The translations under genes were made by a program, and so were the position numbers. 64,000 nt of DNA from the NCBI GenBank assembly GCA_041494805.1, contig JBGQBN010000015.1, positions 15,883 to 79,882 of the forward strand, in the 5' to 3' direction. Shown in pieces: positions 15,979 through 25,243 of this stretch. The notes under the pieces are model-generated. The model was not told the origin of the DNA. It saw only the letters and a list, made by a program, of their open reading frames with translations, and searched no databases. Positions within the stretch are counted from its first letter, which is position 1; the number at the start of each line of letters is the position of its first letter. The stretch is from JBGQBN01 sp041494805. Its GTDB lineage: Bacteria; Acidobacteriota; Terriglobia; Terriglobales; Acidobacteriaceae.

Positions 15979-17046
15979 ATGGGAATTTCTGACCGCCTGC
16001 TGGGCAAGAAGAACGTGAATGGGAAACCGCACATCGAAGCAGTGCAGCCGGATGCTGCCCTGCCCGGCGGGGAAGTCCGCATCGTCGGCAGCGGCCTGCG
16101 TCCGCTGGATTTGCGCCGTCCGCGCGTGCGCTTTGGCGAGATTGAGGGATCGGTGGTCATTAGTTCTGACGATTTTCTCGTGGCCCGGGTTCCGCCCGGA
16201 GCCTCTTCCGGGCCGGTCGTCGTTTCCACCAACATTCACGCCAGCAATCCACACCAAATCAAGGTTGCGGTCCCGATCGCCGAGAACCTGCACCCGGTCA
16301 CCAATCCTGCTCTCGATGCCGAGGGCAACATTTACGTCACCTTCTCCGGATCGCGCGGACAAAAAGTGCCGGTGGCCATCTACAAGATTGACACCAACTA
16401 TAGCGTCAAACCTTTTCTTACGGAGATGATGAATCCCACCGCCATCGCCTTCGACCGAGCCGGCCAGATGTATGTCTCGTCACGCTTTGACGGCACGGTG
16501 TACCGGGTTGCGACCAACGGGACCATGTCCTCGTATGCCGAAGGGATGGGTGTTGCGACCGGCATCGCCTTCGATCGGGAGGAGAACCTCTACGTTGGCG
16601 ATCGCAGCGGCACCATCTTCAAGATCGCTCGTGACCGCCAGATCTTCGTTTTTGCCACCCTGGAGTCCAGCATCTCCGCCTACCATCTGGCTTTCGGCCC
16701 GCAGGGCGATCTGTTCGTGACTGGTCCCACCACTTCCAGCTTCGATAGCGTGTACAAGATTGATCCCCAGGGCAACTCTTCGACCTTTTACCGCGGAATG
16801 GGGCGTCCGCAGGGACTGGCTTTTGACATTGACGGCAATCTTTATGTGGCCGCTTCGCTATCTGGCAAGCGCGGTATCGTGAAAATTACCTCCGACGGCA
16901 AAGCGTCGCTGGAGGTTGCCGGGCCTGGCCTGGTTGGCCTGGCTTTTGCTCCTGGCCGCTCCGCGGTTCTGGCTACGACCAACGGTGTCCACCATTTGGC
17001 ATGGGGCATTCAGGGGCTGCCCGCCCAGTCGGATCTCTCGGCCTGA
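15979..17046 (+). CDS. IPT/TIG plus NHL-repeat beta-propeller protein
   Basis: A 355-residue protein with an N-terminal IPT/TIG-like Ig domain (IEAVQPDAALPGGEVRIVGS, about residues 18-95) and a C-terminal propeller of NHL-type repeats. The repeats recur as AFDRAGQMYVSS, AFDREENLYVGD, AFGPQGDLFVTG and AFDIDGNLYVAA. Such folds usually bind proteins or sugars and are often secreted, yet no signal peptide or membrane helix is visible here, so a cytoplasmic location is suggested. The ATG at 15979 is chosen because AAGGAA lies 10 bases upstream; the frame also opens at a GTG at 15952. No enzymatic motif is seen, and the function is unknown. Confidence 0.72.
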   Translation: MGISDRLLGKKNVNGKPHIEAVQPDAALPGGEVRIVGSGLRPLDLRRPRVRFGEIEGSVVISSDDFLVARVPPGASSGPVVVSTNIHASNPHQIKVAVPIAENLHPVTNPALDAEGNIYVTFSGSRGQKVPVAIYKIDTNYSVKPFLTEMMNPTAIAFDRAGQMYVSSRFDGTVYRVATNGTMSSYAEGMGVATGIAFDREENLYVGDRSGTIFKIARDRQIFVFATLESSISAYHLAFGPQGDLFVTGPTTSSFDSVYKIDPQGNSSTFYRGMGRPQGLAFDIDGNLYVAASLSGKRGIVKITSDGKASLEVAGPGLVGLAFAPGRSAVLATTNGVHHLAWGIQGLPAQSDLSA

Positions 17047-17059
17047 GGCTGGTGCACTC

Positions 17060-17118
17060 AGCATTCAGCAGTCAGCACTCAGTGTGCGGAGCTTGCCCTG
17101 AACGCAGCCGAAGGGTGT
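17060..17118. repeat. Intergenic short repeats before cinA
   Basis: The gap between the NHL gene and cinA holds tandem variants of CAGCATTCAG / CAGCACTCAG. After them comes CTTGCCCTGAACGCAGCCGA and AGGG. The latter resembles a CCCTGAGCGnAGTCGAAGGG-type repeat that I recall from acidobacterial genomes. It is a degenerate copy with no visible gene. Confidence 0.35.
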
Positions 17119-17138
17119 TTATCATTTAAACTTCTATC

Positions 17139-18383
17139 GTGAATGCCGAGATCATCGCCATTGGCTCGGAGCTGCTGACTCCCTTTCGCCAGGACACCAA
17201 TTCTCTCTATCTCACCGAGAAGCTCAACCAGTTGGGCGTGGAAGTGATCTTCAAGGCCATCGTCGGCGATAGCCGCGCGAATCTCACCGGAGCCGCCTGC
17301 CAGGCTTTGTCGCGCGCCGATATCGTAATCTTCATGGGTGGTCTGGGCCCCACCGAAGATGACCTTACACGCGAGGCCGTGGCCGACGCTCTGCAGCTTG
17401 AACTTCGGCGTGATCCCGAAATCTTGAGCAGTCTGGAGCGGCGCTTCGCGGCGCGCAAAATGAAAATGTCCCCCAACAATGCCCAGCAGGCGGATGTCAT
17501 CGCCGGCGCTGTAGTGCTGCCCAATGCCAACGGCAGCGCGCCGGGGCAATGGATCAGCGGCAAGTATGAAGGCCAGGAGAAGATCATCATTCTGCTGCCC
17601 GGGCCGCCGCATGAACTCAAGGCCCTCTTCGATGAACAGTGCATGGAACGTCTGCGGGCCAAGCTGCCACCGCAGTTCATCACCACCCGGGAATTGAAGA
17701 TTGCCATGGTGGGTGAGTCGCAATGCGATGCCCGGGTTGCTCCCATCTACAAGCGCTACACGGACGTGCAGACCACGATTTTGGCCGGAGCAGGAGAAAT
17801 CCAGTTGCATCTGAAGACGCGCGCTGCTTCGCTGGCAACCGCCCAGCAGCGGGTGGATCAACTTGCCACCGAGATCGAAGATGAACTCGGCGATCTGGTG
17901 TTCTCCGACAACGGCGACTCGATGGAGCAGATCGTTGGCTACTATTTGCAGATGCGCAATGCCACCCTGGCAGTAGCCGAGTCCTGCACCGGCGGGCTGC
18001 TGGCTGAGCGCATCACCTCGGTCAGTGGCAGTTCACGCTACTTTCTGGGCGGCGCCGTGGTTTACTCAAATCAATTGAAGTCCGCGTTCGCAGGCGTGCC
18101 GGCTGACCTTATTCAGAAACACGGGGCAGTCAGCCGGGAAGTTGCCACCGCGTTGGCGGAAGGAATCCGCCAGCGCTGCAGCGCAACGTTGGGTGTGGGC
18201 ATCACCGGCGTGGCCGGGCCCACTGGCGGCACTCCGGAAAAACCGGTTGGCCTGGTCTTTCATGCTCTGGCCGGCGAGAGTGGAACTGATGTGGTCGAGC
18301 GAACTTTTCCCGGCGACCGCAAACGCATCCGCTGGTTCGCCTCGCAACAAGCGTTGGATATGGTGCGGAAAAAGCTGATGTGA
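17139..18383 (+). CDS. cinA: CinA, competence/damage-inducible and NMN amidohydrolase protein
   Basis: A 414-residue two-domain protein. The N-terminal MoCF-binding-like domain (IAIGSELL, MGGLGPTEDD, LLPGPPHELK) gives CinA-type pyrophosphatase activity on ADP-ribose. The C-terminal CinA domain (AESCTGGLLAERIT, GITGVAGPTGG) is the nicotinamide mononucleotide deamidase (PncC). Together they are known for NAD-related metabolite repair. The GTG at 17139 is the start, giving VNAEIIAIGSELL. A TATCAT box 13 bases upstream may be the promoter -10. The gene is followed by a spacer of GTCGTCAG/CTGACGAC repeats before thpR. Confidence 0.93.
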   Translation: MNAEIIAIGSELLTPFRQDTNSLYLTEKLNQLGVEVIFKAIVGDSRANLTGAACQALSRADIVIFMGGLGPTEDDLTREAVADALQLELRRDPEILSSLERRFAARKMKMSPNNAQQADVIAGAVVLPNANGSAPGQWISGKYEGQEKIIILLPGPPHELKALFDEQCMERLRAKLPPQFITTRELKIAMVGESQCDARVAPIYKRYTDVQTTILAGAGEIQLHLKTRAASLATAQQRVDQLATEIEDELGDLVFSDNGDSMEQIVGYYLQMRNATLAVAESCTGGLLAERITSVSGSSRYFLGGAVVYSNQLKSAFAGVPADLIQKHGAVSREVATALAEGIRQRCSATLGVGITGVAGPTGGTPEKPVGLVFHALAGESGTDVVERTFPGDRKRIRWFASQQALDMVRKKLM

Positions 18384-18484
18384 GGCCGTCACCGGTCGTC
18401 AGCCCTCGGTCGTCAGGTCCGGTTTTCCCTGCCAGTGAAGACCGCAGCCTGGCCGTAGCTGACGACAGGCGACTAACGATTCTC

Positions 18485-19069
18485 ATGCGCATTTTCATCG
18501 CTATCGACCTCGACGACGCCATCCGCGAGCGCATCCAGCGCTTTCTGGAAGGAGTGAGCGGATTTGCGCCTGATGTTCGTTGGGTTCGGCCGGAATCGCT
18601 GCACGTCACTCTGAAATTCATCGGGGAAAGGCCGGCGGAGACCGTGGAAGAAATCAAACTCGCCCTCTCCGCCATTCAGGCAGAGGCGGTGGAAACTACC
18701 TTCCGCGGCTACGGCTTCTTTCCCGGAGCGAAAGCTCCTCGCGTCTTCTGGGTTGGCATTGAGTCCGGTCCCCAACTCGCGGCCCTCGCCAAAGCCGCAG
18801 ACGAGGCTGCATTCACCCTTGGTATTCCGAAAGAAGTTCACCCTTTCAGCCCCCATCTGACATTGGCCCGCGGCGGCGGCTCGGGTGCACCCCGCTGGCG
18901 TAAAGGGGACGGCCCGAGCAAGACGTTTGAGCGCTTGCAGGGGAAATTGGCCGCCCGGCCCACTCCCGAGTTTGGTACCATGACGGCCCACGAGTTCTTT
19001 CTGTACCAAAGTCAGCTTGGACGGGGTGGCTCGCGCTATTCGAAGATTGCGAGATTTACGCTAAGGTAG
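18485..19069 (+). CDS. thpR: RNA 2',3'-cyclic phosphodiesterase ThpR
   Basis: A 194-residue 2H phosphoesterase. The two HxTx motifs are HVTL (His40) and HLTL (His124), at the expected spacing, with the N-terminal MRIFIAIDLDD strand. Members open 2',3'-cyclic phosphate ends of RNA and also have RNA ligase activity in vitro. The frame is open upstream to 18380, but the ATG at 18485 coincides with the family N terminus. The 101-base spacer before it contains inverted GTCGTCAG/CTGACGAC segments. A single cytoplasmic enzyme, probably independent of its neighbours. Confidence 0.88.
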   Translation: MRIFIAIDLDDAIRERIQRFLEGVSGFAPDVRWVRPESLHVTLKFIGERPAETVEEIKLALSAIQAEAVETTFRGYGFFPGAKAPRVFWVGIESGPQLAALAKAADEAAFTLGIPKEVHPFSPHLTLARGGGSGAPRWRKGDGPSKTFERLQGKLAARPTPEFGTMTAHEFFLYQSQLGRGGSRYSKIARFTLR

Positions 19070-19140
19070 CGCCGGCGGGTCGTCGGCGTTGCAAAAGGTG
19101 TACGATCCGAAAAGTCTGCGATCCAAGTAGTGTACGAGCA

Positions 19141-19743
19141 ATGACCTTCGTCCTCACCGCCGCTTTCAGCTACTTGCTAGGTTCGATTCCCTTCGGATAC
19201 ATCTTGGTGCGCATCTTCCGTGGCCAGGACGTCCGCCAGACCGGCAGCGGTAATATTGGGGCCACCAACGTCTCCCGGACTTCACCAAGATTGGGAGTGC
19301 TTACGCTAGTCCTTGACGCCCTCAAGGGACTAGCCGCCGTGGCCCTAGCTCATGCTCAGTTTCCGGGACAAGACATGTTGGCTTCTACCGCCGCGCTCTT
19401 CGCTATCCTGGGCCACATGTTCCCCGTGTGGCTGAAGTTCCGTGGTGGTAAAGGTGTCGCCACAGGTCTGGGTTCTTTTGCCATGCTAGCGCCCAAGGCC
19501 GTTTTGCTCGTTGTGGGCATCTTCGTTGCGGTCGCTTTGGCATTCCGCCGGGTATCCCTGGCTTCTATCATTACTGTAGCTCTCTTCCCGATTCTAGCCT
19601 GGCTGCTTGACGGCAACGGCAACCAGACTCCGATGCTTGCACTGATGGCATTAGCGTCCGTTCTCATCATCACCAAGCATCACGAGAACATCCGCCGGCT
19701 GCTCGCCGGCACGGAACCTCACTTCCAGTTGAGGCGCGGATGA
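19141..19743 (+). CDS. plsY: Glycerol-3-phosphate acyltransferase PlsY
   Basis: PlsY transfers an acyl group from acyl-phosphate to glycerol-3-phosphate, the first step of phospholipid synthesis. The 200-residue integral membrane protein shows the three PlsY motifs: GSIPFGYI with GSGNIGATNV, GHMFPVWLKFRGGKGVAT in the middle, and the late KHHENIRRLLAG segment. About five transmembrane helices are expected. The stop overlaps the gpsA start by four bases (ATGA), a common plsY-gpsA arrangement, so both halves of glycerophospholipid initiation are coupled. Confidence 0.95.
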   Translation: MTFVLTAAFSYLLGSIPFGYILVRIFRGQDVRQTGSGNIGATNVSRTSPRLGVLTLVLDALKGLAAVALAHAQFPGQDMLASTAALFAILGHMFPVWLKFRGGKGVATGLGSFAMLAPKAVLLVVGIFVAVALAFRRVSLASIITVALFPILAWLLDGNGNQTPMLALMALASVLIITKHHENIRRLLAGTEPHFQLRRG

Positions 19744-20771
19744 GCCAGATCGCCATTATCGGTGCCGGTGCCTGGGGAACTGGTCTTTCTGTCGTACTGG
19801 GACGCCAAGGTTCGCATCGTGTCTGTCTGTGGGCTTTCGAAAAAGAGGTACGCGATTCGATTTCTACGCAGCGCATCAACCAACTCTTTCTCCCGGGTGA
19901 ATCCATCCCGGAATCCGTTTCGGTTACGGGAAAGCTCGCAGAAGCCCTGCACGAAGCCGAAATCGTGGTCAGCGTGATGCCTTCCCAGCATTGCCGTCGT
20001 CTCTTCCAGGACATGCACCCGCACCTGAAGCCAGGCATGCTATTTGTGAGCGCCACGAAAGGTCTGGAGGAAACCACTCTTCTTCGGATGACGGAAGTGA
20101 TCGCGCAGATCGTTGCACGGGATGGCGCACGGGATGGCGGTTTTCAGCTGCGGGTCGGCGCTCTTAGCGGCCCATCCTTCGCCAAGGAAGTGGCCCGTGG
20201 CGACCCCACGGCCATCACCATCGCCTCTCAAGATGCTGAGTTGGCGGAGACCGTCCAACGTGAATTCAGCGATCCTCGCTTCCGCGTGTACACCAATAAT
20301 GATGTCGTCGGCGTGGAACTGGGTGGCGCGTTGAAAAACATCATTGCCATCGCCGCTGGGGTCTGTGATGGCCTCGGGCTCGGCCACAATTCCATCGCTG
20401 CGCTCATCACTCGTGGCTTGGCCGAGATTACACGTCTGGTGGTGGCCTGCGGCGGCCGCCCGGAAACCATGTCTGGCCTCGCCGGCCTCGGCGACCTGGT
20501 TCTCACATGCACCGGAGGGCTCTCGCGCAACCGCAGCGTGGGCGTGGAACTGGGCCGTGGCCGCAAGCTCCCCGAGATTATTGCTGGCATGCACGGCATG
20601 GTGGCAGAGGGGGTTTCCACCACTCAAGCTGCGGTCGGCCTGGCCCGGGCGCGCGGCGTCGAGATGCCCATTACTGAGCAGATGTTCGCACTCCTGCACG
20701 ACGGCAAAGCACCCCGCGAGGCCATTCATGACCTGATGACTCGCAGCGCAAAAAGTGAGATAGCTCTTTAG
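19740..20771 (+). CDS. gpsA: Glycerol-3-phosphate dehydrogenase [NAD(P)+]
   Basis: GpsA reduces dihydroxyacetone phosphate to sn-glycerol-3-phosphate, the substrate of PlsY encoded just upstream. The 343-residue length is typical. The Rossmann motif GAGAWGTGL opens the protein. The C-terminal helical domain contains the catalytic-lysine segment GALKNIIAIAAG and the conserved GLGLGHNSIAAL. A seven-residue duplication, RDGARDG (from GGGATGGCGCAC repeated), lies in the linker near residue 125. Translation is coupled to plsY through the ATGA overlap. Confidence 0.95.
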   Translation: MSQIAIIGAGAWGTGLSVVLGRQGSHRVCLWAFEKEVRDSISTQRINQLFLPGESIPESVSVTGKLAEALHEAEIVVSVMPSQHCRRLFQDMHPHLKPGMLFVSATKGLEETTLLRMTEVIAQIVARDGARDGGFQLRVGALSGPSFAKEVARGDPTAITIASQDAELAETVQREFSDPRFRVYTNNDVVGVELGGALKNIIAIAAGVCDGLGLGHNSIAALITRGLAEITRLVVACGGRPETMSGLAGLGDLVLTCTGGLSRNRSVGVELGRGRKLPEIIAGMHGMVAEGVSTTQAAVGLARARGVEMPITEQMFALLHDGKAPREAIHDLMTRSAKSEIAL

Positions 20772-20952
20772 CCATAGCTCGAGCTCATAGTTCGCAGTTG
20801 GCTGCCAAACCTGACAAAAAGTGCCATTTTCTCAGGTACTTTCGTAATGCCAACGGCTCGCGATCTCGACCATTCCTACCTCACTTTCCAAGTAAAATTT
20901 TAGGGAATCTCTGAACTTTTGCCGTGTACGAACGCGGCGATTTAGGGTCACT

Positions 20953-22800
20953 TTGTCGCTAAAATTACCTACTCCATCGCGCATCCCGATTCTGTACGTC
21001 ATCCTGGGCGTGCTGGTGCTCATCAGCGTAGTGCCGATGTATTTTTACTCGGCGCAGGTGGAATCCATAAACCGCGACCGCCTGATTACCAATGAGAGGC
21101 TGCTGCAGAACACGGTCACGCGCTCCCTGGCCGACGATATCTCCGAGCATCAGGAATCCCTGCGCATGATGCTGGCCAATTTGTCCTCCGCTTTGCAGGT
21201 GGCCAGCGGCGGCGACATCACAGCCGAGCATGTTGAGGCACCGGAATTGCGCGCCCTGCTGGAGAATTTCATTTCCTCCTCCGACGACCTTGCTTATGCC
21301 ACCTTGCTGAACTCGGAGGGCAAAGGAATTTCCGCCGGCCGCATCGCCCCGGACGCTTTCTTGCAACGTGAACTGGAGCGCGCCTATTCCGCCTCCCGCG
21401 AAGGCCGCGTCTATAACGGCCAAGCCCTGGTTGTCGGCAGCGGGAAGTCTGCTCGCACCGTCATGCTGGTCAGCACTCCGGTCATGTATGGCGGGCGCTT
21501 CCTGGGCATGCTCGGATCGGTCGTGGATTTGCAGTTCCTGATCCGCCGGCTGCAGGAAGTCAATCGCGGCGGACTCACGCCGTTTGTGGTTGACAGCCAG
21601 GGCCGCCTGGTTGCCGGGGCCACGCCTGACTACGCCACCGGTCAGGACATGACCAACTCAGAGATTGTCCGGAACTTCGTCGAGCAAGGCAGCAAGGCGC
21701 AACTCGTGGCCGCCACCAGGGAATTTACCATCAGCCAGGGTAAGAGCGGCATCAAGATGCTGGGTACCTGCAGTCCCGTCATCAACCTAGACTGGGCCGT
21801 GGTCGTGCAGAAGCCACGCAACGATGCCTATCGCGGCGTCTACGAGATGCAACGTACCGCCCGCCTCCTGGCTCTGCTGGCCGTCTTTCTTAGTATTGGA
21901 ATCAGCATTTACGCCGCCCGGCGGATCACGAATCCGCTGGAGGTCCTCACCGAGTCCAGCCGCGCCATCGCCCGTGGCGACTTCTCCCAGCGCGTTAAGC
22001 TGAAAAGCAGCACGGAGATCGGCGAACTGGCGGCAACCTTTAACACCATGTCGGAAGAGCTCGAGCAGTTCGTGCTCGATCTCAAACGCGCCGCCCGGGA
22101 AAACCGTGAGCTGTTCATGAGCTCCATCCAGATGCTGGCCGGCGCGGTCGACGAAAAAGACCCCTACACGCGCGGTCACTCCGACCGCGTCACCCGGTAT
22201 TCCCTGATGATCGCGCGGGAGATGAACCAGCCTCAAGAGTTTATCGAGATCGTGCGCATCTCCGCCCAGCTGCACGACGTGGGCAAGATCGGGATCGAAG
22301 ACCGCATTCTCAAGAAGCCTGGCGCCCTCACCCCGGAAGAGTTCGACATCATGAAGACGCACACCACCAAGGGCGCGAACATTCTGCGCCCGGTGGCACA
22401 ATTGAAAGAAATGATCCCGGGCATTGAACTGCACCACGAATCGCTCGACGGTCGCGGTTATCCACACGGTCTGAAGGACGCGGACATTCCCCTGCTGCCA
22501 CGCATCATCGCCGTAGCCGACACCTTTGACGCTCTTACCACCAATCGCCCTTATCAGCAGGCGCACGAGGTGCATGAGGCCATGCGCATCATTCACTCGT
22601 TGTCCGGCAAGCGTCTCGATCCCATCGCGGTCTTCGCTCTCGATGCCATCTACAACCGTGGTGAAATTCGCGTGCAGCGCCCGTCCATGCCGCCTCCGCC
22701 CCAACCGGCTCCCCAACCTGCACCCACCGTTCCCCACCAACCCACCGCCCCGCAGGTTGCCGTGGCGGCAGTCGCTGCCGGCAACCCCTCGTCTGAGTGA
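20953..22800 (+). CDS. Membrane HD-GYP c-di-GMP phosphodiesterase with Cache sensor
   Basis: A 615-residue signalling protein. It has an N-terminal membrane helix (ILYVILGVLVLISVVPMYF), a periplasmic double-Cache-like sensor (about residues 40-295), a second helix, a HAMP linker (about 325-378) and an HD-GYP domain. HD is at H441-D442 (QLHDVGKIG), HHES follows, and GYP is at G502-P504 (DGRGYPHG), so it should hydrolyse cyclic di-GMP in the cytoplasm. The tail is rich in Pro and Ala. No ATG fits: the TTG at 20953 is the best start because it is the nearest before the first helix. The neighbouring PilZ gene (27634) is a possible c-di-GMP receptor. The ligand sensed is unknown. Confidence 0.88.
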   Translation: MSLKLPTPSRIPILYVILGVLVLISVVPMYFYSAQVESINRDRLITNERLLQNTVTRSLADDISEHQESLRMMLANLSSALQVASGGDITAEHVEAPELRALLENFISSSDDLAYATLLNSEGKGISAGRIAPDAFLQRELERAYSASREGRVYNGQALVVGSGKSARTVMLVSTPVMYGGRFLGMLGSVVDLQFLIRRLQEVNRGGLTPFVVDSQGRLVAGATPDYATGQDMTNSEIVRNFVEQGSKAQLVAATREFTISQGKSGIKMLGTCSPVINLDWAVVVQKPRNDAYRGVYEMQRTARLLALLAVFLSIGISIYAARRITNPLEVLTESSRAIARGDFSQRVKLKSSTEIGELAATFNTMSEELEQFVLDLKRAARENRELFMSSIQMLAGAVDEKDPYTRGHSDRVTRYSLMIAREMNQPQEFIEIVRISAQLHDVGKIGIEDRILKKPGALTPEEFDIMKTHTTKGANILRPVAQLKEMIPGIELHHESLDGRGYPHGLKDADIPLLPRIIAVADTFDALTTNRPYQQAHEVHEAMRIIHSLSGKRLDPIAVFALDAIYNRGEIRVQRPSMPPPPQPAPQPAPTVPHQPTAPQVAVAAVAAGNPSSE

Positions 22801-22872
22801 CGTCGCGCAATTTTCTTGCTCACTTTCCGCAATCCTCAGCACCTTGGCGGGTTAACCTTGTCTTCCGACCGC

Positions 22873-22878
22873 TATAAT
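22873..22878 (+). promoter_or_regulatory. Probable -10 box of ftsY
   Basis: A perfect TATAAT lies 31 bases before the ftsY ATG. The leader would be about 25 bases. No good -35 hexamer is found at 16-18 bases, and no strong Shine-Dalgarno sequence precedes the ATG. Confidence 0.5.
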
Positions 22879-22909
22879 TGGGTTTGCCGTTAGCGGCCCG
22901 AAAATCCCC

Positions 22910-23860
22910 ATGATTCAGACCCTTTTTGGCAGCACCGAACAGAAACCCAGTTTCCTCGAGCGCATGAAAGAGGCAGTCACGCGCACGCGAGAAAACCTGA
23001 GCGAGCGCATCGAAGAGGTGGTTTCTTTCGGCAAAGAGATTGACCGTGCGACTCTGGACGATCTGGAAGCCACGCTAATCGGAGCCGATCTCGGCAACAC
23101 CACAACCCGGGAAGTCCTGCAGAAACTTCGCGAAAAAGCCGACCGCAAGCAGATCAAGAATGTTGATGAACTCAAGCGTCTGCTGAAGGAAGAGTTGCTC
23201 GCCGTTCTCACCGCGGCCAACTCCCAGCCCGTGCAAAAAGTGGAAGGCTCACCGGAAGTCATCCTGGTCGTCGGCGTCAACGGCACCGGCAAGACCACAA
23301 CCATCGGCAAGTTGGCGCAGGTGTTCCGTTCCGACGGCAAGACGGTCCTGCTGTGCGCGGCTGATACCTTTCGCGCCGCCGCCATCGAGCAACTGGAGAT
23401 CTGGGGACAACGCACCGGAACCGAGGTCATCCGCACTAAGCCTGGCGGCGACCCTACCGCCGTGCTTTACGATGCTCTGCAAGCGGCCTCCGCCCGCCAT
23501 AGTGATTACGTCATTGTGGACACCGCCGGCCGCTTGCATACCAAGACCAATCTGATGGCCGAACTTGAGAAGATGCGGCGCACCGCGCATCGCATAATCC
23601 CCGGCGCGCCCCACGAAACTCTGCTGGTGATGGACGCGACGACCGGCCAGAACGGATTGCAGCAGGCGCGTCTGTTTACCGAAGCGGCGGGCGTTACTGG
23701 CATCGTTCTCACCAAACTCGATGGCACTGCCAAAGGTGGTGTAGTAGTCGCAATTTCCCGGGAACTGGGTGTGCCCGTGCGCTATGTTGGCGTCGGTGAA
23801 AAAGCCGGTGATCTGCTGCCCTTCGATCCGAAGGATTTCGTGGACTCCTTGTTCGCCTGA
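22910..23860 (+). CDS. ftsY: Signal recognition particle receptor FtsY
   Basis: FtsY is the SRP receptor that docks ribosome-nascent chain complexes at the inner membrane. The 316-residue protein has a short N domain (residues 10-100) and the GTPase NG core: P-loop GVNGTGKTT (122-130), DTAGR (204-208) and TKLDG (268-272). It lacks the long acidic A domain of E. coli FtsY, as is common outside gammaproteobacteria. Its RNA partner, ffs, is also in this window at 10475. The gene appears to be transcribed alone. Confidence 0.96.
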   Translation: MIQTLFGSTEQKPSFLERMKEAVTRTRENLSERIEEVVSFGKEIDRATLDDLEATLIGADLGNTTTREVLQKLREKADRKQIKNVDELKRLLKEELLAVLTAANSQPVQKVEGSPEVILVVGVNGTGKTTTIGKLAQVFRSDGKTVLLCAADTFRAAAIEQLEIWGQRTGTEVIRTKPGGDPTAVLYDALQAASARHSDYVIVDTAGRLHTKTNLMAELEKMRRTAHRIIPGAPHETLLVMDATTGQNGLQQARLFTEAAGVTGIVLTKLDGTAKGGVVVAISRELGVPVRYVGVGEKAGDLLPFDPKDFVDSLFA

Positions 23861-23966
23861 TTGCGGCTGGCACCGAGCCCGGAGACGAATGGATTCTTCC
23901 GGCTGAACTGGGATTAACGACTTGTCATAGATTGTTTTTCTGTGCCTCGGCCTCTCTGTGGTCAAC

Positions 23967-25124
23967 ATGACTGCATCCGACGAGATTTGTCTTCGCCGCG
24001 CGCTTGACCTTGCGCGTCAAGGAATCGGCCTCACTTCACCTAATCCTTGCGTCGGTGCGGTGATCGTCGACGGCAAAGGTGCCATCGTCGGAGCAGGCTC
24101 CTATACCTATGACGGCCTCAAGCATGCGGAAGTGCTCGCCCTCGAGCAGGCTGGAACAAAGGCCCGCGGCGCAACCCTATACATCAACCTCGAACCCTGT
24201 TCGCATCAAGGCCGCACTGGCCCCTGCGTCGACGCAATCATCGCCGCCGACATCGGGCGAGTAGTTGCTTCCATGCAAGATCCTAATCCCCTGGTCAGTG
24301 GACAAGGCTGCGCCCGTCTCCGCTCCGCCGGGATCGAGGTCGAAACCGGTCTTCTCGAAGAAGAAGCAAAAGTATTGAACGAGCCCTTTGCGAAGTACAT
24401 TCGCCATCGCACGCCTCTGGTCACCCTGAAAGCCGCCATGACGCTCGACGGCAAGATCGCACCACCTCCGAGCGAGTCGCATAATCCCACTGCACTCGGT
24501 GCCGGCGGCGCCACCGCAGGGTGGATTACCAGCGAACCCGCCCGCGCCCATGTGCAGGAACTACGACACCAGCACGACGCCATTTTGGTCGGTGTCGGCA
24601 CAGTGATTGCCGACGACCCGCTGCTCACCGACCGCAGCGGACGCCCTCGTCGACGTCCGCTGTTGCGGGTAGTTCTCGACTCGCGCCTTCGCTTGCCGCT
24701 GGAATCGCGCGTGGTTCGAACTGCCAACCACGATGTGCTCGTGCTATGTTCCTTCACCGAAGAGAAAAGAAAGCATCAACTGCAGGAGCACGGCATACGC
24801 GTGCAGCAGATCCCCACGCCCACGCCGGACGGCCGCCCCGACCTGGCCAGCGTCACCCGGTGTCTCGGAGAGATCGAGATCACCAGCCTGCTGATTGAAG
24901 GTGGGTCTATGGTCAATCGGGCCGCTCTCGTCTCCGGTGTTGTGGACAAGGTCTTTCTCTATTACGCCCCCAGGATTCTCGCGGGCGACGGATCAGTGCC
25001 TTTCGCGGCGGGCGCTGGCTTCACCCGTATGAGTGATGCCGCTTACCTAAAGAAGATCAGATTGCACCGCTTCGGAGAAGACTTCGCGGTGGAGGGCTAC
25101 TTGCTCGACCCGTACGGAGATTGA
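23967..25124 (+). CDS. ribD: Riboflavin biosynthesis deaminase/reductase RibD
   Basis: RibD carries out deamination and then reduction of the pyrimidine intermediate in riboflavin synthesis. Residues 1-145 are the deaminase, with zinc ligands His53 (HAEV, Glu55 catalytic), Cys78 (EPCSH) and Cys87 (GPCVDA). Residues 155-385 are the reductase (TLKAAMTLDGKIA, ILVGVGTVIADDPLLT, IEGG). The ATG at 23967 starts the conserved helix; a GTG three codons earlier is also open. The 106-base region upstream shows no FMN riboswitch but does contain CTGTGCCTCGGCCTCTCTGT, a likely remnant of the repeat found between ribD and ribE. Confidence 0.95.
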   Translation: MTASDEICLRRALDLARQGIGLTSPNPCVGAVIVDGKGAIVGAGSYTYDGLKHAEVLALEQAGTKARGATLYINLEPCSHQGRTGPCVDAIIAADIGRVVASMQDPNPLVSGQGCARLRSAGIEVETGLLEEEAKVLNEPFAKYIRHRTPLVTLKAAMTLDGKIAPPPSESHNPTALGAGGATAGWITSEPARAHVQELRHQHDAILVGVGTVIADDPLLTDRSGRPRRRPLLRVVLDSRLRLPLESRVVRTANHDVLVLCSFTEEKRKHQLQEHGIRVQQIPTPTPDGRPDLASVTRCLGEIEITSLLIEGGSMVNRAALVSGVVDKVFLYYAPRILAGDGSVPFAAGAGFTRMSDAAYLKKIRLHRFGEDFAVEGYLLDPYGD

Positions 25125-25130
25125 GCATTT

Positions 25131-25218
25131 TTCACCACGGAGGCACAGAGGCACGGAGAAGAACTGTTGTGAGTAGTCTTTGGTTGAATTGAGTTCTCCG
25201 TGTCTCCGTGGTGGGTTT
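25131..25218. repeat. Inverted repeat of the CACGGAG type between ribD and ribE
   Basis: The left arm (25131-25160, TTCACCACGGAGGCACAGAG and onward) and the right arm (about 25194-25218, TTCTCCGTGTCTCCGTGGTG and onward) are imperfect reverse complements built from CACGGAG/CTCCGTG units. The element fills almost the whole ribD-ribE spacer. It could form a long RNA hairpin between the two cistrons. Confidence 0.6.
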
Positions 25219-25243
25219 ATGATTGAACGTGCTACGGAGCCCT

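Noticed and set aside
23861..25243. Possible FMN riboswitch before ribD or ribE
   Set aside because: None of the conserved FMN aptamer segments is visible; the spacers hold repeats instead.
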